Assembly (NCBI GenBank): GCA_038087015.1
Contig: JASBNA010000085.1
Location: forward strand, 1 to 64,000
DNA: 64,000 nucleotides
Direction of reading: 5' to 3'
DNA from: Cerrena zonata
Taxonomy: Eukaryota; Basidiomycota; Agaricomycetes; Polyporales; Cerrenaceae
Shown here: positions 22,581 through 33,346 of the stretch, one piece after another
Position numbering within the stretch: the stretch's first letter is position 1
Layout of the letters: each line of letters opens with the position of its first letter
The notes under the pieces: model-generated
The model's input: the letters and a program-made list of their open reading frames with translations, nothing else
Database searches by the model: none
What the model was told of the DNA's origin: nothing
Translations under genes and position numbers: made by a program

Positions 22581-24401
22581 ATGACTATCCCCGTCAACAC
22601 TTCTGCCGATGTCCAGGCCCCCGCTCGCCCCCAGGATGTTGGTATTCTTGCCATGGAGATGTACTTCCCCCGCAGAGTAAGTGTTGCTTGATTTAACTCT
22701 TGGGCCGAATTTGCATCGTGGTAGAGTTTCTGGTATTTGACAGCTGGTAGCAAAACGCCAGACAGAATTCTACACCAGGTTTGGGGATAGAGTCACTCGA
22801 CTGATAGTCCTCATACTATCTTCTATGACCATGCTATATTCCACTCTGGCTTCAATGCTATCGTTTTCCGAGGGTCGACGATCTGTCTGCTAGTTTGCAT
22901 TGAGCTGCAAATTCGGCCCCGCGTTACAAACATATCTCATCTACGCTTTCTTAAACTTACACTTTCCTTACAGTGCATTTCTGAGGAGGAACTCGAGGTG
23001 TTCGACGGTGTTTCCAAGGGTAAATACACCATTGGTCTCGGCCAGAAGTTCATGGCTTGCTGCGATGACAGGGAGGATATCAACTCCTTCGCTTTGACTG
23101 GTACGTCTCATGCTACACTCAAATATTGAATTTGGTACGATTAGAGAATTCCTCATAGCTGTCCAAAACTTGCTCGAAAAGTACGATATTGACCCCAAAT
23201 CCATCGGTCGTATCGACGTCGGCACAGAAACTATCATCGACAAGTCCAAAGCAACCAAAACCGTTCTCATGGAGCTCTTCACCGACGCCGGAAACACCGA
23301 CATTGAGGGTGTCGACTCCAAGAACGCCTGCTACGGATCCACCGCCGCCCTTTTCAACTCCGTCAACTGGATCGAGTCCTCCTCATGGGACGGACGTTAC
23401 GCCATCGTTGTCGGTGGTGACATTGCCATCTACGCTGAAGGTTCTGGCCGACCAACAGGTGGTGCGGGTGCCTTCGCCATGTTGATTGGTCCCAACGCTC
23501 CCCTCGTCTTCGAGCCCATTCACGGTACCCACATGGTCCACACCTACGATTTCTACAAGCCTAAGCTCGACTCGGAATATCCCGAAGTCGACGGACCCCT
23601 CTCGATCACTGCCTACACTTCTGCTGTCGATGCTGCCTACAGCGCATTCCGCAAGAAGCACGCCAAGGCCAAGAAGGCCTCTGGAGGCGACGGTGCCATC
23701 TCGTTCTCCCTCGACGACATCGACTACCCTGTCTTCCACTCTCCCTATGGAAAGATGGTCCAGAAAGCCCATGCTCGTCTCGTTTACAACGACTTCATGG
23801 CCAATCCCACCAACCCCAAGTATGCCAACGTCCCTGAGCCCGAAGCCATCCTCGCCCAGGCATACGAGGCCTCGCTCACCGACAAGGTGCTTGAGAAGAC
23901 CTTCATGAACGTCGCTAAGAAGGACTTTGACTCTGCCGTCGAGGCCTCGATGAAGTGTGCGAGGAGATGTGGAAACATGTACACTGCTTCCCTATACGGT
24001 GGTTTGGCCAGTCTTCTGAGCACCATTGAGCCTGTCGACTTGAAGGACAAGAGGATCAGTTTGTTCGCGTTTGGCAGTGGTCTCGCGAGCAGTTTCTTCA
24101 CGATCAAGGTCAAGGGTGACACCACCCAGATCAAGGACAAGTTGGATCTTGTCAGCAGACTGGCGAGCATGAAGCTCGTTCCCTGCCAAGAATACGTCGA
24201 TGCTCTTAACGTACGTTCTTTCCATTTGCTTTCTGCTTTCTCGATACTCATTGCTTAATTATATAGCTCCGAGAGAAGAACCACAACGCCGGTTCATATA
24301 TCCCCGAGGGTTCGCTCGATAACATCTGGCCAGGTGCCTACTACCTTGAAAGCATCGACACCAAGTACAGGAGGAAATACGCTCGCGTGCCTATCAACTA
24401 G
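22581..24401 (+). CDS. ERG13: Hydroxymethylglutaryl-CoA synthase
   Basis: Four exons (22581-22676, 22974-23100, 23159-24210, 24267-24401) splice to 469 residues with closing phases. The enzyme condenses acetyl-CoA with acetoacetyl-CoA to HMG-CoA, early in the mevalonate pathway to ergosterol and other isoprenoids. Signatures: DVGILAMEMYFPRR, YTIGLGQKFMACC, GRIDVGTETIIDKSK, the catalytic-Cys block VDSKNACYGSTAALFNS, AIVVGGDIAIYAEGSGRPTG, HGTHMVHTYDFYKP, the His-containing FHSPYGKMVQKAHARL, and GSYIPEGSLDN. The third exon shows strong C-biased codon use (GTC, CTC, AAG), unlike its neighbours, a mark of high expression. The first intron is unusually long (about 297 bp) for this window and may hold regulatory sequence. 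Confidence 0.96.
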
Positions 24402-24683
24402 ACACTTCCCTCCTTTGCCTCCTCATCGTTTTGTTTTCGTCGTCGCATCCTTAATCGCATAAACATTCACACATTACGCATTTAATTACACCTCATGCTC
24501 ATATTTTATATACCTGTTTTCCTCCTTTTCATGGTTTCGGATGTGAAATGACGTAGATTGTTTCTGGCTGTATGATATAGAATAGTTTACGAAGAAGTAT
24601 ATTTCAGAAACTATCCTTCATGGTGTGATACAAGTATTGTCAACGTATTCGTTGGTACGACTGCAGTTGTCATGTATGTCTAA
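24402..24683. other. 3' region of HMG-CoA synthase gene
   Basis: T-rich downstream DNA with probable polyadenylation signals. No gene seen. Confidence 0.3.
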
Positions 24684-25911
24684 TTATACATGTTTAAATA
24701 TAGATCGACGAGGAAGAGCAGGTCTATTTAGTCTAGTCTCCAGTGGAGCATAATATCGGTTTTTTCCCAACTCGAGGGCTTCAACTGCAGGCCAAGTGGT
24801 AATCGCTTTATCGAGAAAACTATCTGTAATTTGTATGGGGCGGAGCTGTATTTGTACACACCGAGGGGCTGTCAGTGCAAATAGCGGCTCTAACGTAGTG
24901 TCCGTAAGACAAGGGCTATCATGCCTTTCAGAAGTTGAAATGGAGCTCAGGCTGACATTACGAAGTCCTTTGTGTAATCCAATCGCTTGCATTAGTGCGT
25001 GGACCTGAATTTCCCCGGGCTGTTCGTCAGCGTTGATTACCAGAGTTTCAAGGCGGGTGGATTATATACGGCGGATGAGCGATATTGTAACGGATAGCGA
25101 TTCCACAGTTGGAACTATGAGGACGAGGACCACCAGGGATGGGAAGAAGGGCTTAGACGATGGCGTTTCAAACGATAGTCGAGGTTCAAAGGTGACATTT
25201 AATTCCTTCAAATCCGGTAGCCAAGAGAGATGGTTTAGGGAATCCGTAGAAATACTGAACCGATGAGAGAATCGCTCCAAACAATTCCACGAGCAGATGG
25301 GGGGAAGAGGAACATCCACACCGCAAGCAGATTGGCTGGTGGTATCTGTGTCATCATCACTGTCTGAGTCATTGTCGCCGTAGAGATCGAAGGTTGCCGT
25401 TCGTAGATTGGCGGCGATGCGGAGGGCATCCCAGCAAGCTGCGTGAATCCCGTTCAGATCCGTCGCCGATACACAAGAGTCAACTGAGAGGGATACGTTT
25501 TCTAGCAGAGGGTTGATCAGGGAAAGGCTACACCAAGCCTCATCTATTCCATGAATCAGCCAAGTGAGATGGTGAAGGTTTGGGAGGATAGATGAAGGCC
25601 TTGCGGTTACTCTAGTATTTGATTAGTTCAAAGTCCTTGTCCTCTTCATTCCAGATAGTGATATGTCGTACAAGGGCTGCGTACTTAGGCAATGGCTCCC
25701 AGTCACAGCGGGAACTGTGGCATTGAAGGACGTGGCGCAACGGATGAAGCCCTTTGAAATTTGACCATAGAACTGCATGAACGCACGACAGGTTAGCACA
25801 AAAGTAGGCAAGTAACCAATGCCGAGACATTCAAATGCTCGCGCTATTTACTCCAGGAGTTCGTTAATGATCAAACATCGATTGGTAGCCGAAGATGGCC
25901 TGTTTTCCATT
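24684..25911 (-). pseudogene. Decayed paralogue of the F-box gene at 7055-8754
   Basis: Reading on the minus strand gives RCLIINELLE, a TAA stop at 25850-25848, then IARAFECLGI and FVLTCRAFM. This aligns with RCLVVNEILERIVREL and FSRTCRAFL of the intact gene. A frameshift follows before AVLWSNFKGLHPLRHVL. The body continues (LNHLSWLPDLKELNVTFEP) to a second in-frame TAA at 25064-25062, after which EQPGEIQVHALMQAIGLHKG aligns with EQPTVLDICAVIEVVKLRKQ. Similarity stops after PLETRLNRPALP, so about the last 110 residues of the intact gene are missing. The exon-2 splice acceptor is kept. Two stops, one frameshift and a lost C-terminus make it a pseudogene. Confidence 0.8.
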
Positions 25912-26479
25912 CTGAATATGGAGGAAACTCCAGCAATGAGAGGAAAACATGCCAGTACGAAATGGAAAAACATACCTTGAATTCAATTAGATCGTTATCA
26001 GAATAGGAATACGAGGGATCCGGGCAGTGGGCGGAGTTTCATCGAGAAACAACCAGGACCACTGGGTATTTATGTGGCCGCTTTCGGACATTTGTGACAT
26101 CAAAGGAGGCGTAGGTTGCAAAAGTATGTCTCTCGTCTATTGTGCTTGGAAGTCAATTGTCAACCGCATAAAGCACACGTTACCTACGCCATAAAAACGT
26201 GAAGTGCATCGTGCCGAAGCCTGTGAATCTTGTACCGTAGGCCTAGAGTGATCATCACCTACGTGGCCGCTCTCCTTCGTAGCCCAAGCCAGGCGACTAA
26301 GGCTTCGAGCGAGGGTTAGGTATACCTTCGGCGCGCCCATGACCTCGAGTGAAAATAACCATGACGGCCTTTCGGCCCAAGGGAACTGGTCGGTATAAGA
26401 CAGGTAGACCAAGATAATATCACCAACTCCAAACACCCAGGCAACTAGAGATCGACTCACTTCTCAGCACTCAGCTCTA
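25912..26479. other. Intergenic between divergent units
   Basis: Upstream of the F-box pseudogene and of the SnoaL-like gene. It would include the missing short first exon of the pseudogene. Nothing else recognised. Confidence 0.3.
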
Positions 26480-27053
26480 ATGGTGCTCGCAGAATCATCA
26501 GAAATTCCATCGTCACCATCCCCACAACTTCGGCTTGCCTTGAAGTGGATGGAATCCATGACGGACGGCAACATAGAGGGTCTTGCGTCCACATTGTCCG
26601 ACGACTATGTACATCAAATCTATCCCGCAAGTACAGGGATTGAGATCCAACGGGGAAAGGAAGCGTACTTGACGAATGTCAGACAAGTCATGAGTATGTT
26701 CACCGAAAACGTAGTATGTACCTTGTTCGCTTTATGGGAGCACTGAGCAGGTGTTAACCAGAACATTTCTAGGCAACCGTCTTGGAGATCATAGAATCTC
26801 CTGGGATTGTGATTCTTCATGTGGGTATTCCCAATGTTATCACAGTTCGCTGATCTGAGAAGATGTGCATCAGGAACGATCGGATGGCAAGACCAAGCTT
26901 GGGGTCGATTACAAGAACGAAGCTATGATGACTTACTACGTCGAGGAGGTGGGAAACGAGTTGAAGATCGTGAAGGTCAAAGCCTTTGTTGACTCCAAGT
27001 TCACCGCCGGGTTTGCAGCAGAGATGAGGAAGGCTGTAGAAGCCCTCAAATAA
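26480..27053 (+). CDS. SnoaL-like / NTF2-like protein
   Basis: Three exons are inferred; the first starts at ATG 26480 and introns lie at about 26714-26773 and 26821-26875. The product of about 145 residues reads RLALKWMESMTDGNIEGLAS, LSDDYVHQIYPAST, GKEAYLTNVRQVMSMFTENV, then EIIESPGIVILH, GVDYKNEAMMTYYVE and VKVKAFVDSKFTAGF. The N-terminal helix pair, the D/H-containing DDYVHQIYPAS strand and the final WKI/VKAFVDS-type strand are typical of the SnoaL/NTF2 cone-shaped fold. Many fungal members are uncharacterised; some are polyketide cyclases or dehydratases. No secondary-metabolism cluster surrounds it, so no substrate can be proposed. Confidence 0.75.
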
Positions 27054-27659
27054 AATGATAATATTGCCGCATATGACAAATAGACTATTCGATTTCCCTG
27101 AAGAGTTCCTTAAGCGTGATATTTCGATAAATGTCAACGTCTATACCATCGGTCACGTTTGTGTGAATGTATCGGTACCGCAGAACTATTAGTGGCGAGA
27201 TCCACCCGGCTAGGGAGCGACCATGCACTATGTACAATCATTTTTAGACCTGAGATTCGAGAAGTTAACGATCACGTTCACCGCAGAACATCAACCTTAT
27301 CGCAACATCACCAATTCATGGGATCTTGTAGATCAACGTCACTTGTCGAAGTCAAAACGTGTAATTGAATTGAAACGCATTTCGCGAATTTGAAGAAAAG
27401 TATCCAAACGCACGAAGGCCTTTTCTAGATAGAGCAGAAGAGAAGTAAGAAGTACAGTAACCTGTACAGATCCAGGACCGAGCTAGGGGTACAAGCACCA
27501 TAGAGGAGAAGCAATTTGCATATATAGGTAATGAATGAGGATAGATCATAGCAAGTGGTTTAAAGGGGAGGGAGCGTGAGTGTGAATAAAATGCATCTTT
27601 AAGACGTGGGAGTGGTCCGAGACCTGCATACGCGTTTCATGTCTTCTAAATCCTGACAA
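27054..27659. other. Intergenic between convergent genes
   Basis: No coding frame with a family signature and no repeat recognised. Confidence 0.3.
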
Positions 27660-28514
27660 TCATACAACAACATGGGAAGCGATAGGAGTAATGTGTGCGA
27701 CGGACATGCGTGCACCACGGTTAGGGAGTGGTCCTGTAGGGGAGCCGTAGATGTCTCGGCTTTGAACGTTGTCCCAGTTGTACAACTGCGAAGTGACAGT
27801 GGGGATGGGGGTAGGGGTGGCGAGGGAAGTGACAACCTGGCCGGGAGATGTGGATGGCATGGCGGGGAGAGGTAGAGGTGAAGCGGTTAAAACAGGGACA
27901 TCAGTGACAGTGACGGGTGGAAGGCTAAGTGGTGTACGTGGTGTGATGATAGGGATAGGTGCAGAAGGCTCTGCATTAGTCGATGTTCCTTCCTCGTTGT
28001 TGGGATCGGCAGCAACTCGAAGGCGTGAATGGAACACCATAGTAGTGCCTGAGTGACGGAATACATTGTTCTCACTCGACTCGCGTATGATGCGAGGAGC
28101 GTGATAGACTGGAGATCGTGAATTGCTTCGTGATCTCTCTATACGTCGAACTTCCAATCCTAAACGAGTGTATCTGTTGTCTGTCATGTCTACTGGAGTA
28201 GACCGACCACTGTCACTATCGCTTGAAGTATCGCTAATGCTGCTACTGACGTCGCTGGCAGTGCCGAGCGTAATTGGCGTTAAAGGCCTAACCCCTTCCT
28301 CCGTGGCCTCCTCCGAAGGCTGCACTGGCGGCTGGTTTGGATCCACGAATGCCTCATAGACCACATCACGTTCGAAGAACTCATCCGAGTCCGGGTCGAA
28401 GGGGTTGGAGAGCCAAGTGTTATAAGCGGGATGAGGTGTCGCTTCGGGTTGGACGCGAATGTGTGGTTCACGGTTTTGGGAGGTGAATTTGGAAGAAAAG
28501 AGAGGTCGCCCCAT
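27660..28514 (-). CDS. Disordered Ser/Thr/Pro-rich protein, function unknown
   Basis: A single uninterrupted frame of 284 residues from the ATG at 28514. The N-terminal 60 residues hold a conserved-looking core (YNTWLSNPFDPDSDEFFER and AFVDPNQPP). A Ser/Asp run follows (DVSSSISDTSSDSDSGRSTP), then a basic part (RLGLEVRRIERSRSNSRSP) and a long Pro/Thr/Val-rich low-complexity tail. There is no signal peptide or membrane segment. The Ser-rich acidic stretches next to RS-type residues suggest a phosphorylated nuclear or cytoskeletal protein, but I recognise no family. Confidence 0.6.
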   Translation of the reverse strand: MGRPLFSSKFTSQNREPHIRVQPEATPHPAYNTWLSNPFDPDSDEFFERDVVYEAFVDPNQPPVQPSEEATEEGVRPLTPITLGTASDVSSSISDTSSDSDSGRSTPVDMTDNRYTRLGLEVRRIERSRSNSRSPVYHAPRIIRESSENNVFRHSGTTMVFHSRLRVAADPNNEEGTSTNAEPSAPIPIITPRTPLSLPPVTVTDVPVLTASPLPLPAMPSTSPGQVVTSLATPTPIPTVTSQLYNWDNVQSRDIYGSPTGPLPNRGARMSVAHITPIASHVVV

Positions 28515-29900
28515 GGTGCTGGCTTTTGGTGGTAATATACAACGGTATCAAAGGTGCTCGTCGAGCTTTTGAGGGGTATGTAATTGAAACCGGATTAGAG
28601 TAAAGGTGAAGATGAAGGAAAGCGCAGAAGAACAACTCGACAATCCCATCAAACCATGGCTGACTTTAGGGCCGGTGCGGCTATGCCACAGGTCACAACT
28701 GCTCTCAGGTTTGTATTCTCGGGCCTTGGAGTTAAAGCGGCCCTGGCTTCTATTTACCACACAAAAGGTACACATTTGAAGGAATGTAAATATAACAAAT
28801 GACACGCAAAACCACAAATGTCAGTACCCAGCTGTGTGTAATAGACGCGGAGCATTTTCGTCAGTGCGTACCAGTCGTTTCCACCGGACGCAATTTCAAA
28901 TAATTCACTGTGTGTATGTAAAACATATGTGAGATAAGGACTTAAATACTTATAGTATATGTCAATGAAGAAAATTGAAACCGTAATTCAAGTACTTTTT
29001 AAATACTATTACTGGGAAAATGAATGAAATATTGAAGATCCCATTATGAAAACTTCCTTCATAATACCTTTATAATCTCCTTGATATTTTCAGTGTATAT
29101 AGACCATCAATATGTGAAAATTATTTTAAAGTCATTTAACATATTCTATATTGAATAGTCTAAGAATATAGTAAAGAAGTATTTTAATCGACATTTATAT
29201 ACTTATTGAATATTCTGTCCTAGATATTGAAAAAGTATTTGAAATGAATGGAATATTTTGAAATAACATATTAAAGAAATATTGATATCGAGAAAGTAGT
29301 AGCCGGCTGGTTCAAGTTCTTGTTCATTCGATGTGACCAGATAACTTACTTGACAATATGGATTCATTTGCTGTCTACCACCCAGTACTGACTAAGGACT
29401 CCACATTTGCATGTGAACATTGCGAAATAGGCACCAGTGTTCTTAGCATGTTCACACCTTGCAATGCTCAGCGCTCAACGTTAACATTCAGGTCGTACTA
29501 AGTGACGATAACTCTTTCACGCATATCTAAACCTCCAACGATTCAATTACTCGAATATCCAGCTCATGCGACATTTCCGATCAAGTTCGTGAGAAGAAGA
29601 CCCTTGTAGCGATCCAGAAAGTCATCACTACAACCGGGGACTCGGGCACTGGCTGGCTAATGGGGAAGATAGCGAGGACGATGAAAGCCGACGTATGACT
29701 TGGAATCGATAGACTCGCGGCAGGGTAGGAGCTCTCATGCTCAACGTAGAACTTATCGAGCCATGTACTCTAGAAGATCGAGGCGTCTTGCTTCTGTTCT
29801 CTCTGGCGATATGCTTAAAGCAGAAAACAATCGAATAGTGGTTTCTTTTAAGTCTTCAAAGGCAGAAGAGAATAACATTTGGGCAAACATATAGCTCGTT
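28515..29900. other. AT-rich island and gene-poor DNA
   Basis: About 28900-29300 is strongly AT-rich and built from recurring AAGTATT/AATACTT and AATATT words. No open frame there is credible. 29300-29900 has no recognisable gene. The island may be a decayed transposon or a scaffold-attachment-like region. Confidence 0.4.
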
Positions 29901-29925
29901 GACCAGGTAAAAGTGATGTATGCAC

Positions 29926-31185
29926 TGAACGTGATGTATGCAGACCGGGCCCCCCAGTTACGTTATGAGGAACTTCTGGAGAGGAATAGGATGGTCTGTT
30001 GGACCTCCTCTGTGTCTGTATATGTCAAGGTACTGCAATCATTCTCTCATGTAGAATGTCGCTGATAACCTGATACTCTTTGTAGAAAACGACACGCTGG
30101 CGCGCATCAGTACTTCATGTCTGCAACAGCTACTGAGGAAGAATGTCAAGAAGCTCAGTCCTGCTCGATGGGACCATGTAGCGACTACATTTGTCAAGTT
30201 GTTCAGAACAACTACACCTCATCAACTCTTCAACGAGAGCTTGAGGGTCGAAATTGACGGGAGCACAACCGACCTTTCTGATAACGGTATGCCTTCATCT
30301 CTTCCCAAGAAGAAGCTCAGCAAAAATTATAATTTATAGAGCCGAACGGAGAAGCTATTGTCCCTGCTCCCCTGTCCCAATGAACAGTAGAAAGCAGGCA
30401 CGAAAGTGTCATTGAATGACAGTCGACGAATCTTCTGACAAATTATCATACAATGCATGTTACAACTGCTCCTAATTGAGACGACGAATGATCTCCTACG
30501 CAATGACGAAGTATACAATACGATACCTCCAGAACACCTTCTACGTTTGATGAGCGTTCTTGATCACAGCTACCAGTTTGCACGGATGTTCAACAAGGAT
30601 AATGAGCTTTGAACTGGCCTGTGGAAAGTCGGTAAGTAAACATTCATTTCTTGAGAGAAATTAGTATTTACAATATTATCACTATCAGGATTCGTGAAGC
30701 ATCTCCCAAATCTCCTCAAACACGAGTGAAGTAGTGCAGCCACACTAGTTCATGTCCTATTGCGCATGTACTACGATCCTCGACCTGAGCATCAAGCGGC
30801 TCGACCTCAAGTTGCGGACCGGCTCTGACCGTAAGTTGATAATACAGTGGTGTTTTATCGATACTTACACGTCGCTCTACAGCCTGCGACTTGGTGTATT
30901 CCAAGACTTCACTAAGCTCAAGGTGGATACCCAAGCCAATGCAGCGTGGACACCGGTTGTTGCTCAGATACTGCAAGGATTTGTTAAGTTTGAAGATAAA
31001 GCAGTATGTACCTCATGTCCGTTTCTCTCTGGCCCATCTGACATCACACCTAGTTTATGCGGTATCTTCCTGCTATATACCCTCTGGAGACTGAGCTGCT
31101 GGCTAGGGATATTGCCCCTGAAGTGCAAGAAGGACTTCAAGAGTACTTTACACGAGTCGGTTACGCACAGGGTATCATGTATTCC
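29926..31185 (+). pseudogene. SEC7: Broken fragment of a SEC7-family ARF exchange factor
   Basis: The translated segments match the region downstream of the catalytic domain in Sec7/BIG proteins. They read in order ARISTSCLQQLLRKNVKKLS, FVKLFRTTTPHQLFNESLRV, QCMLQLLLIETTNDLLRNDE, PPEHLLRLMSVLDHSYQFAR, TGLWKVG, FVKHLPNLLKH, AATLVHVLLRMYYDPRPEHQ, FMRYLPAIYPLETELLARD and EYFTRVGYAQGIM. Exon borders are partly preserved. In-frame stops occur at 30388-30390, 30436-30438, 30610-30612, 30727-30729 and 30826-30828. Two of them are TGA where Arg is expected, which fits C-to-T change of CGA. The N-terminal half with the Sec7 catalytic domain is absent. Intact Sec7 activates ARF GTPases at the Golgi. 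Confidence 0.82.
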
Positions 31186-31914
31186 CCTCCCTCAAGGATT
31201 TACACCTTTCCGACTTGGATCACTCCACCTATAACCCCATTGCGGCATATAAAGAATCCCAATATGCCGATTTGAAAGCGCTCTCTATTTTCGACATCTT
31301 CGAACGTGGAGAATGGCCCGACATGGATGCACACGGTGTCTACGGTGTCTGTCCTGTGTCTCGTTTCCTCGCTGAAGAATCTTCGCAAGTTTTCCCTTCG
31401 TGCTACTGCTGGCATGCTCTAGGATCCTCCGCCAGCCTCCCCAATGCTAGGTCCAACAATCAAGCACCTCGTATTACAAGTTTTAGGGATTCATCATAAG
31501 GCTCTTCTTCCTTCTAGCTACGGTATGTGCCAATGGAAACGATTGTAATGCAAGACTTATGGCACTGATATAACTTTTTCGATAGACTCCTTCCTGAAGC
31601 ACTTCACGGCCCTACAAACCCTCCATGTCGGTCAACTCAGCAAGACCGAAGGCCTCCTTCCGATATATTACAATGAAATTATTATCCCCGTTGTTGACGC
31701 TCTCGTTGCAAACTTGGATGTCCTCGTCCTCGGGCTGAAATGGAACAGTTTCCGAACTTTATATTGGAAACGTCTCGACAAGGTTCTGACACGCCCGCAG
31801 CTCAGTTCCCTACGTGAATTGGATGTGCATGTTGATCGTTCAGAAAATACGGAGGATACAAGGTGGTACCTGGAAAAGCAGCTTCCACAGATCGAAATAA
31901 ACGCTTGGCCGTAA
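31186..31914 (+). pseudogene. F-box/LRR-type C-terminal fragment, broken
   Basis: It follows the SEC7 remnant directly. One frame gives PSLKDLHLSDLD and then ADLKALSIFDIFERGEWPDM. The frame then shifts to SSLKNLRKFSLRATAGML, which hits TAG, then GPTIKHLVLQVLG. After an intron-like gap come FLKHFTALQTLHVGQL, DALVANLDVLVLGLKWNSF and SSLRELDVHVDRSENTED, ending at TAA. The repeated SLKxLxxxxL pattern is that of the agaricomycete F-box/LRR family. No F-box is present; one frameshift and one stop are visible. Confidence 0.6.
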
Positions 31915-32066
31915 ACGGGTACGGAGTAGGAAGATTGATAAATGACTGTCATTTTTTCATTGCAAACTGAGAAGTGGGTAGTCTGAGCAGGGACGCAGAG
32001 CGATAGCATATCGATCTATCAAAGAGTCATTACGACGAAATAAGTACCATAAATTTACCATGTTCT

Positions 32067-32891
32067 CTACGCCGTAGCCTCCCCGTTCCAACTGTTCTCC
32101 AACATCCTCCTCTCATCGCGAACAGTAGGCTTCTTCTCGCTCTCATGTTTTCCTCCACTGTCGATATACGATTTGAGTCTCAGAAGCAACATGTTGCCCT
32201 GCTCGGTCATCTCATCCAAAGCCAATTTGTATCTCGAATCACCGGTCATGACACATTTCCGGACAATGGATTCATATACACTGTATGGAGGTTTGAACCG
32301 AGATGATTTCATCTCTTCGAGGTAGAAGAAGGCGTCTTCGGAGGTAGGTTGGGTGGTGCAGAGGATGATGAGCCGTTCGTATGTCGTCGTGTTGGGTTTG
32401 ATACCAGCTTCACGCATGTCAGTGAGGAATCGGTCGCCCAGTTCACGGTGTTTGGTGATTTGACAACCTCGGAGGAGTAAGTTGAAGTTTTCCGCGTTCG
32501 GTTTGACCTTGAAGTCAAGGAAGACTTTGTAGATACCAACAGCGCGTTGCAAGTCACCTAGATGAGCGGCAGCATGGATAGTGATGTTCAGAGCGACGAT
32601 ATCAATAGGCTTGCCCTCGGCATGCAGTTCGTCCAGCAGGGTCCAGCCCTCATCGAGAGCTTTGATACTTTGGGAGATGACATCGAAGATGGGTGCAGCG
32701 GACTCTGGAAGAGGTTCGATGTTAGCTGAACGCATGAGTTCGAGAATACCGAAGGCTTCCTTGAGTTTGTTTGAATGAGCGAATGCCTCGATTAGAGGGA
32801 CGAAATGGTGTTCTGCCCATGTTACACCCTGCAGTAATGCTTCGGACTCTGATGTCCATGCAAACGATCCATCGACTATCTTGATCGACAA
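32067..32891 (-). CDS. C-terminal part of a pentatricopeptide-repeat protein
   Basis: An open frame of 274 residues with PPR-like helical pairs: HFVPLIEAFAHSNKLKEAFG, ALDEGWTLLDELHAEGKPID, VALNITIHAAAHLGDLQRAV, NAENFNLLLRGCQITKHREL, NTTTYERLIILCTTQPTSED and YSVYESIVRKCVMTGD. The end is charged (KKPTVRDERRMLENSW). PPR proteins bind organelle RNA; fungal members act in mitochondrial mRNA stability, splicing or translation. The frame has no ATG at its start and family members are much longer. Either the N-terminal exons lie upstream and went unrecognised, or the gene is 5'-truncated. The decayed genes just to its left make truncation plausible. Confidence 0.6.
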   Translation of the reverse strand: MSIKIVDGSFAWTSESEALLQGVTWAEHHFVPLIEAFAHSNKLKEAFGILELMRSANIEPLPESAAPIFDVISQSIKALDEGWTLLDELHAEGKPIDIVALNITIHAAAHLGDLQRAVGIYKVFLDFKVKPNAENFNLLLRGCQITKHRELGDRFLTDMREAGIKPNTTTYERLIILCTTQPTSEDAFFYLEEMKSSRFKPPYSVYESIVRKCVMTGDSRYKLALDEMTEQGNMLLLRLKSYIDSGGKHESEKKPTVRDERRMLENSWNGEATA

Positions 32892-32914
32892 AAGATCGGA
32901 GCTCTGTGGCCGCT

Positions 32915-33130
32915 CTTAGGAGGACTTGTCATCTACAGCGTCTTCTTCTTTATCTTCTAGCAACAAGAAAGACTCGATATGTTTGGCAGAGACATAGACG
33001 GCAAAGATAGTGAGCAGTCCATCAGGGTCGAGACAGACTCAACAAAGATTAGTCGACAGCTGGAGTTAAACGTTGCGTACCATGTTCTCGATCATGATCG
33101 AAATGCCGCGATCACGGCAACTTATGCTGA
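32915..33130 (-). other. Possible short coding exons upstream of PPR fragment
   Basis: The minus strand gives DRGISIMIENM, a GTACGC..TTGAG intron-like gap, then PDGLLTIFAVYVSAKHIESF with an acidic tail and a stop. The peptide looks coding in style, but I recognise no family and cannot join it to a neighbour. It could be the end of a separate small gene or a remnant. Confidence 0.25.
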
Positions 33131-33346
33131 GTCTGCTTGAGTTGGTTTAAGTATAGCCTGTTGTAGTGGCAGAGTGAATACAAAAGTACATACAGTGTTT
33201 CTAGTACCAGTAGACTTGCGGTAGATTGACATGTACAACCACGAGCCCCGCGCTTACCGCCCTAATTGACATGCACGACCAACGTCGGCGGCACTCTGAC
33301 CACTTCCACTTCTAATCCATTCAACGTTGCTATCATCACATCTGAA

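Noticed and set aside
23383..23772. 129-codon minus-strand frame and plus-strand Ser/Pro-rich frames
   Set aside because: They overlap the strongly supported HMG-CoA synthase exon and arise from its biased codon use.
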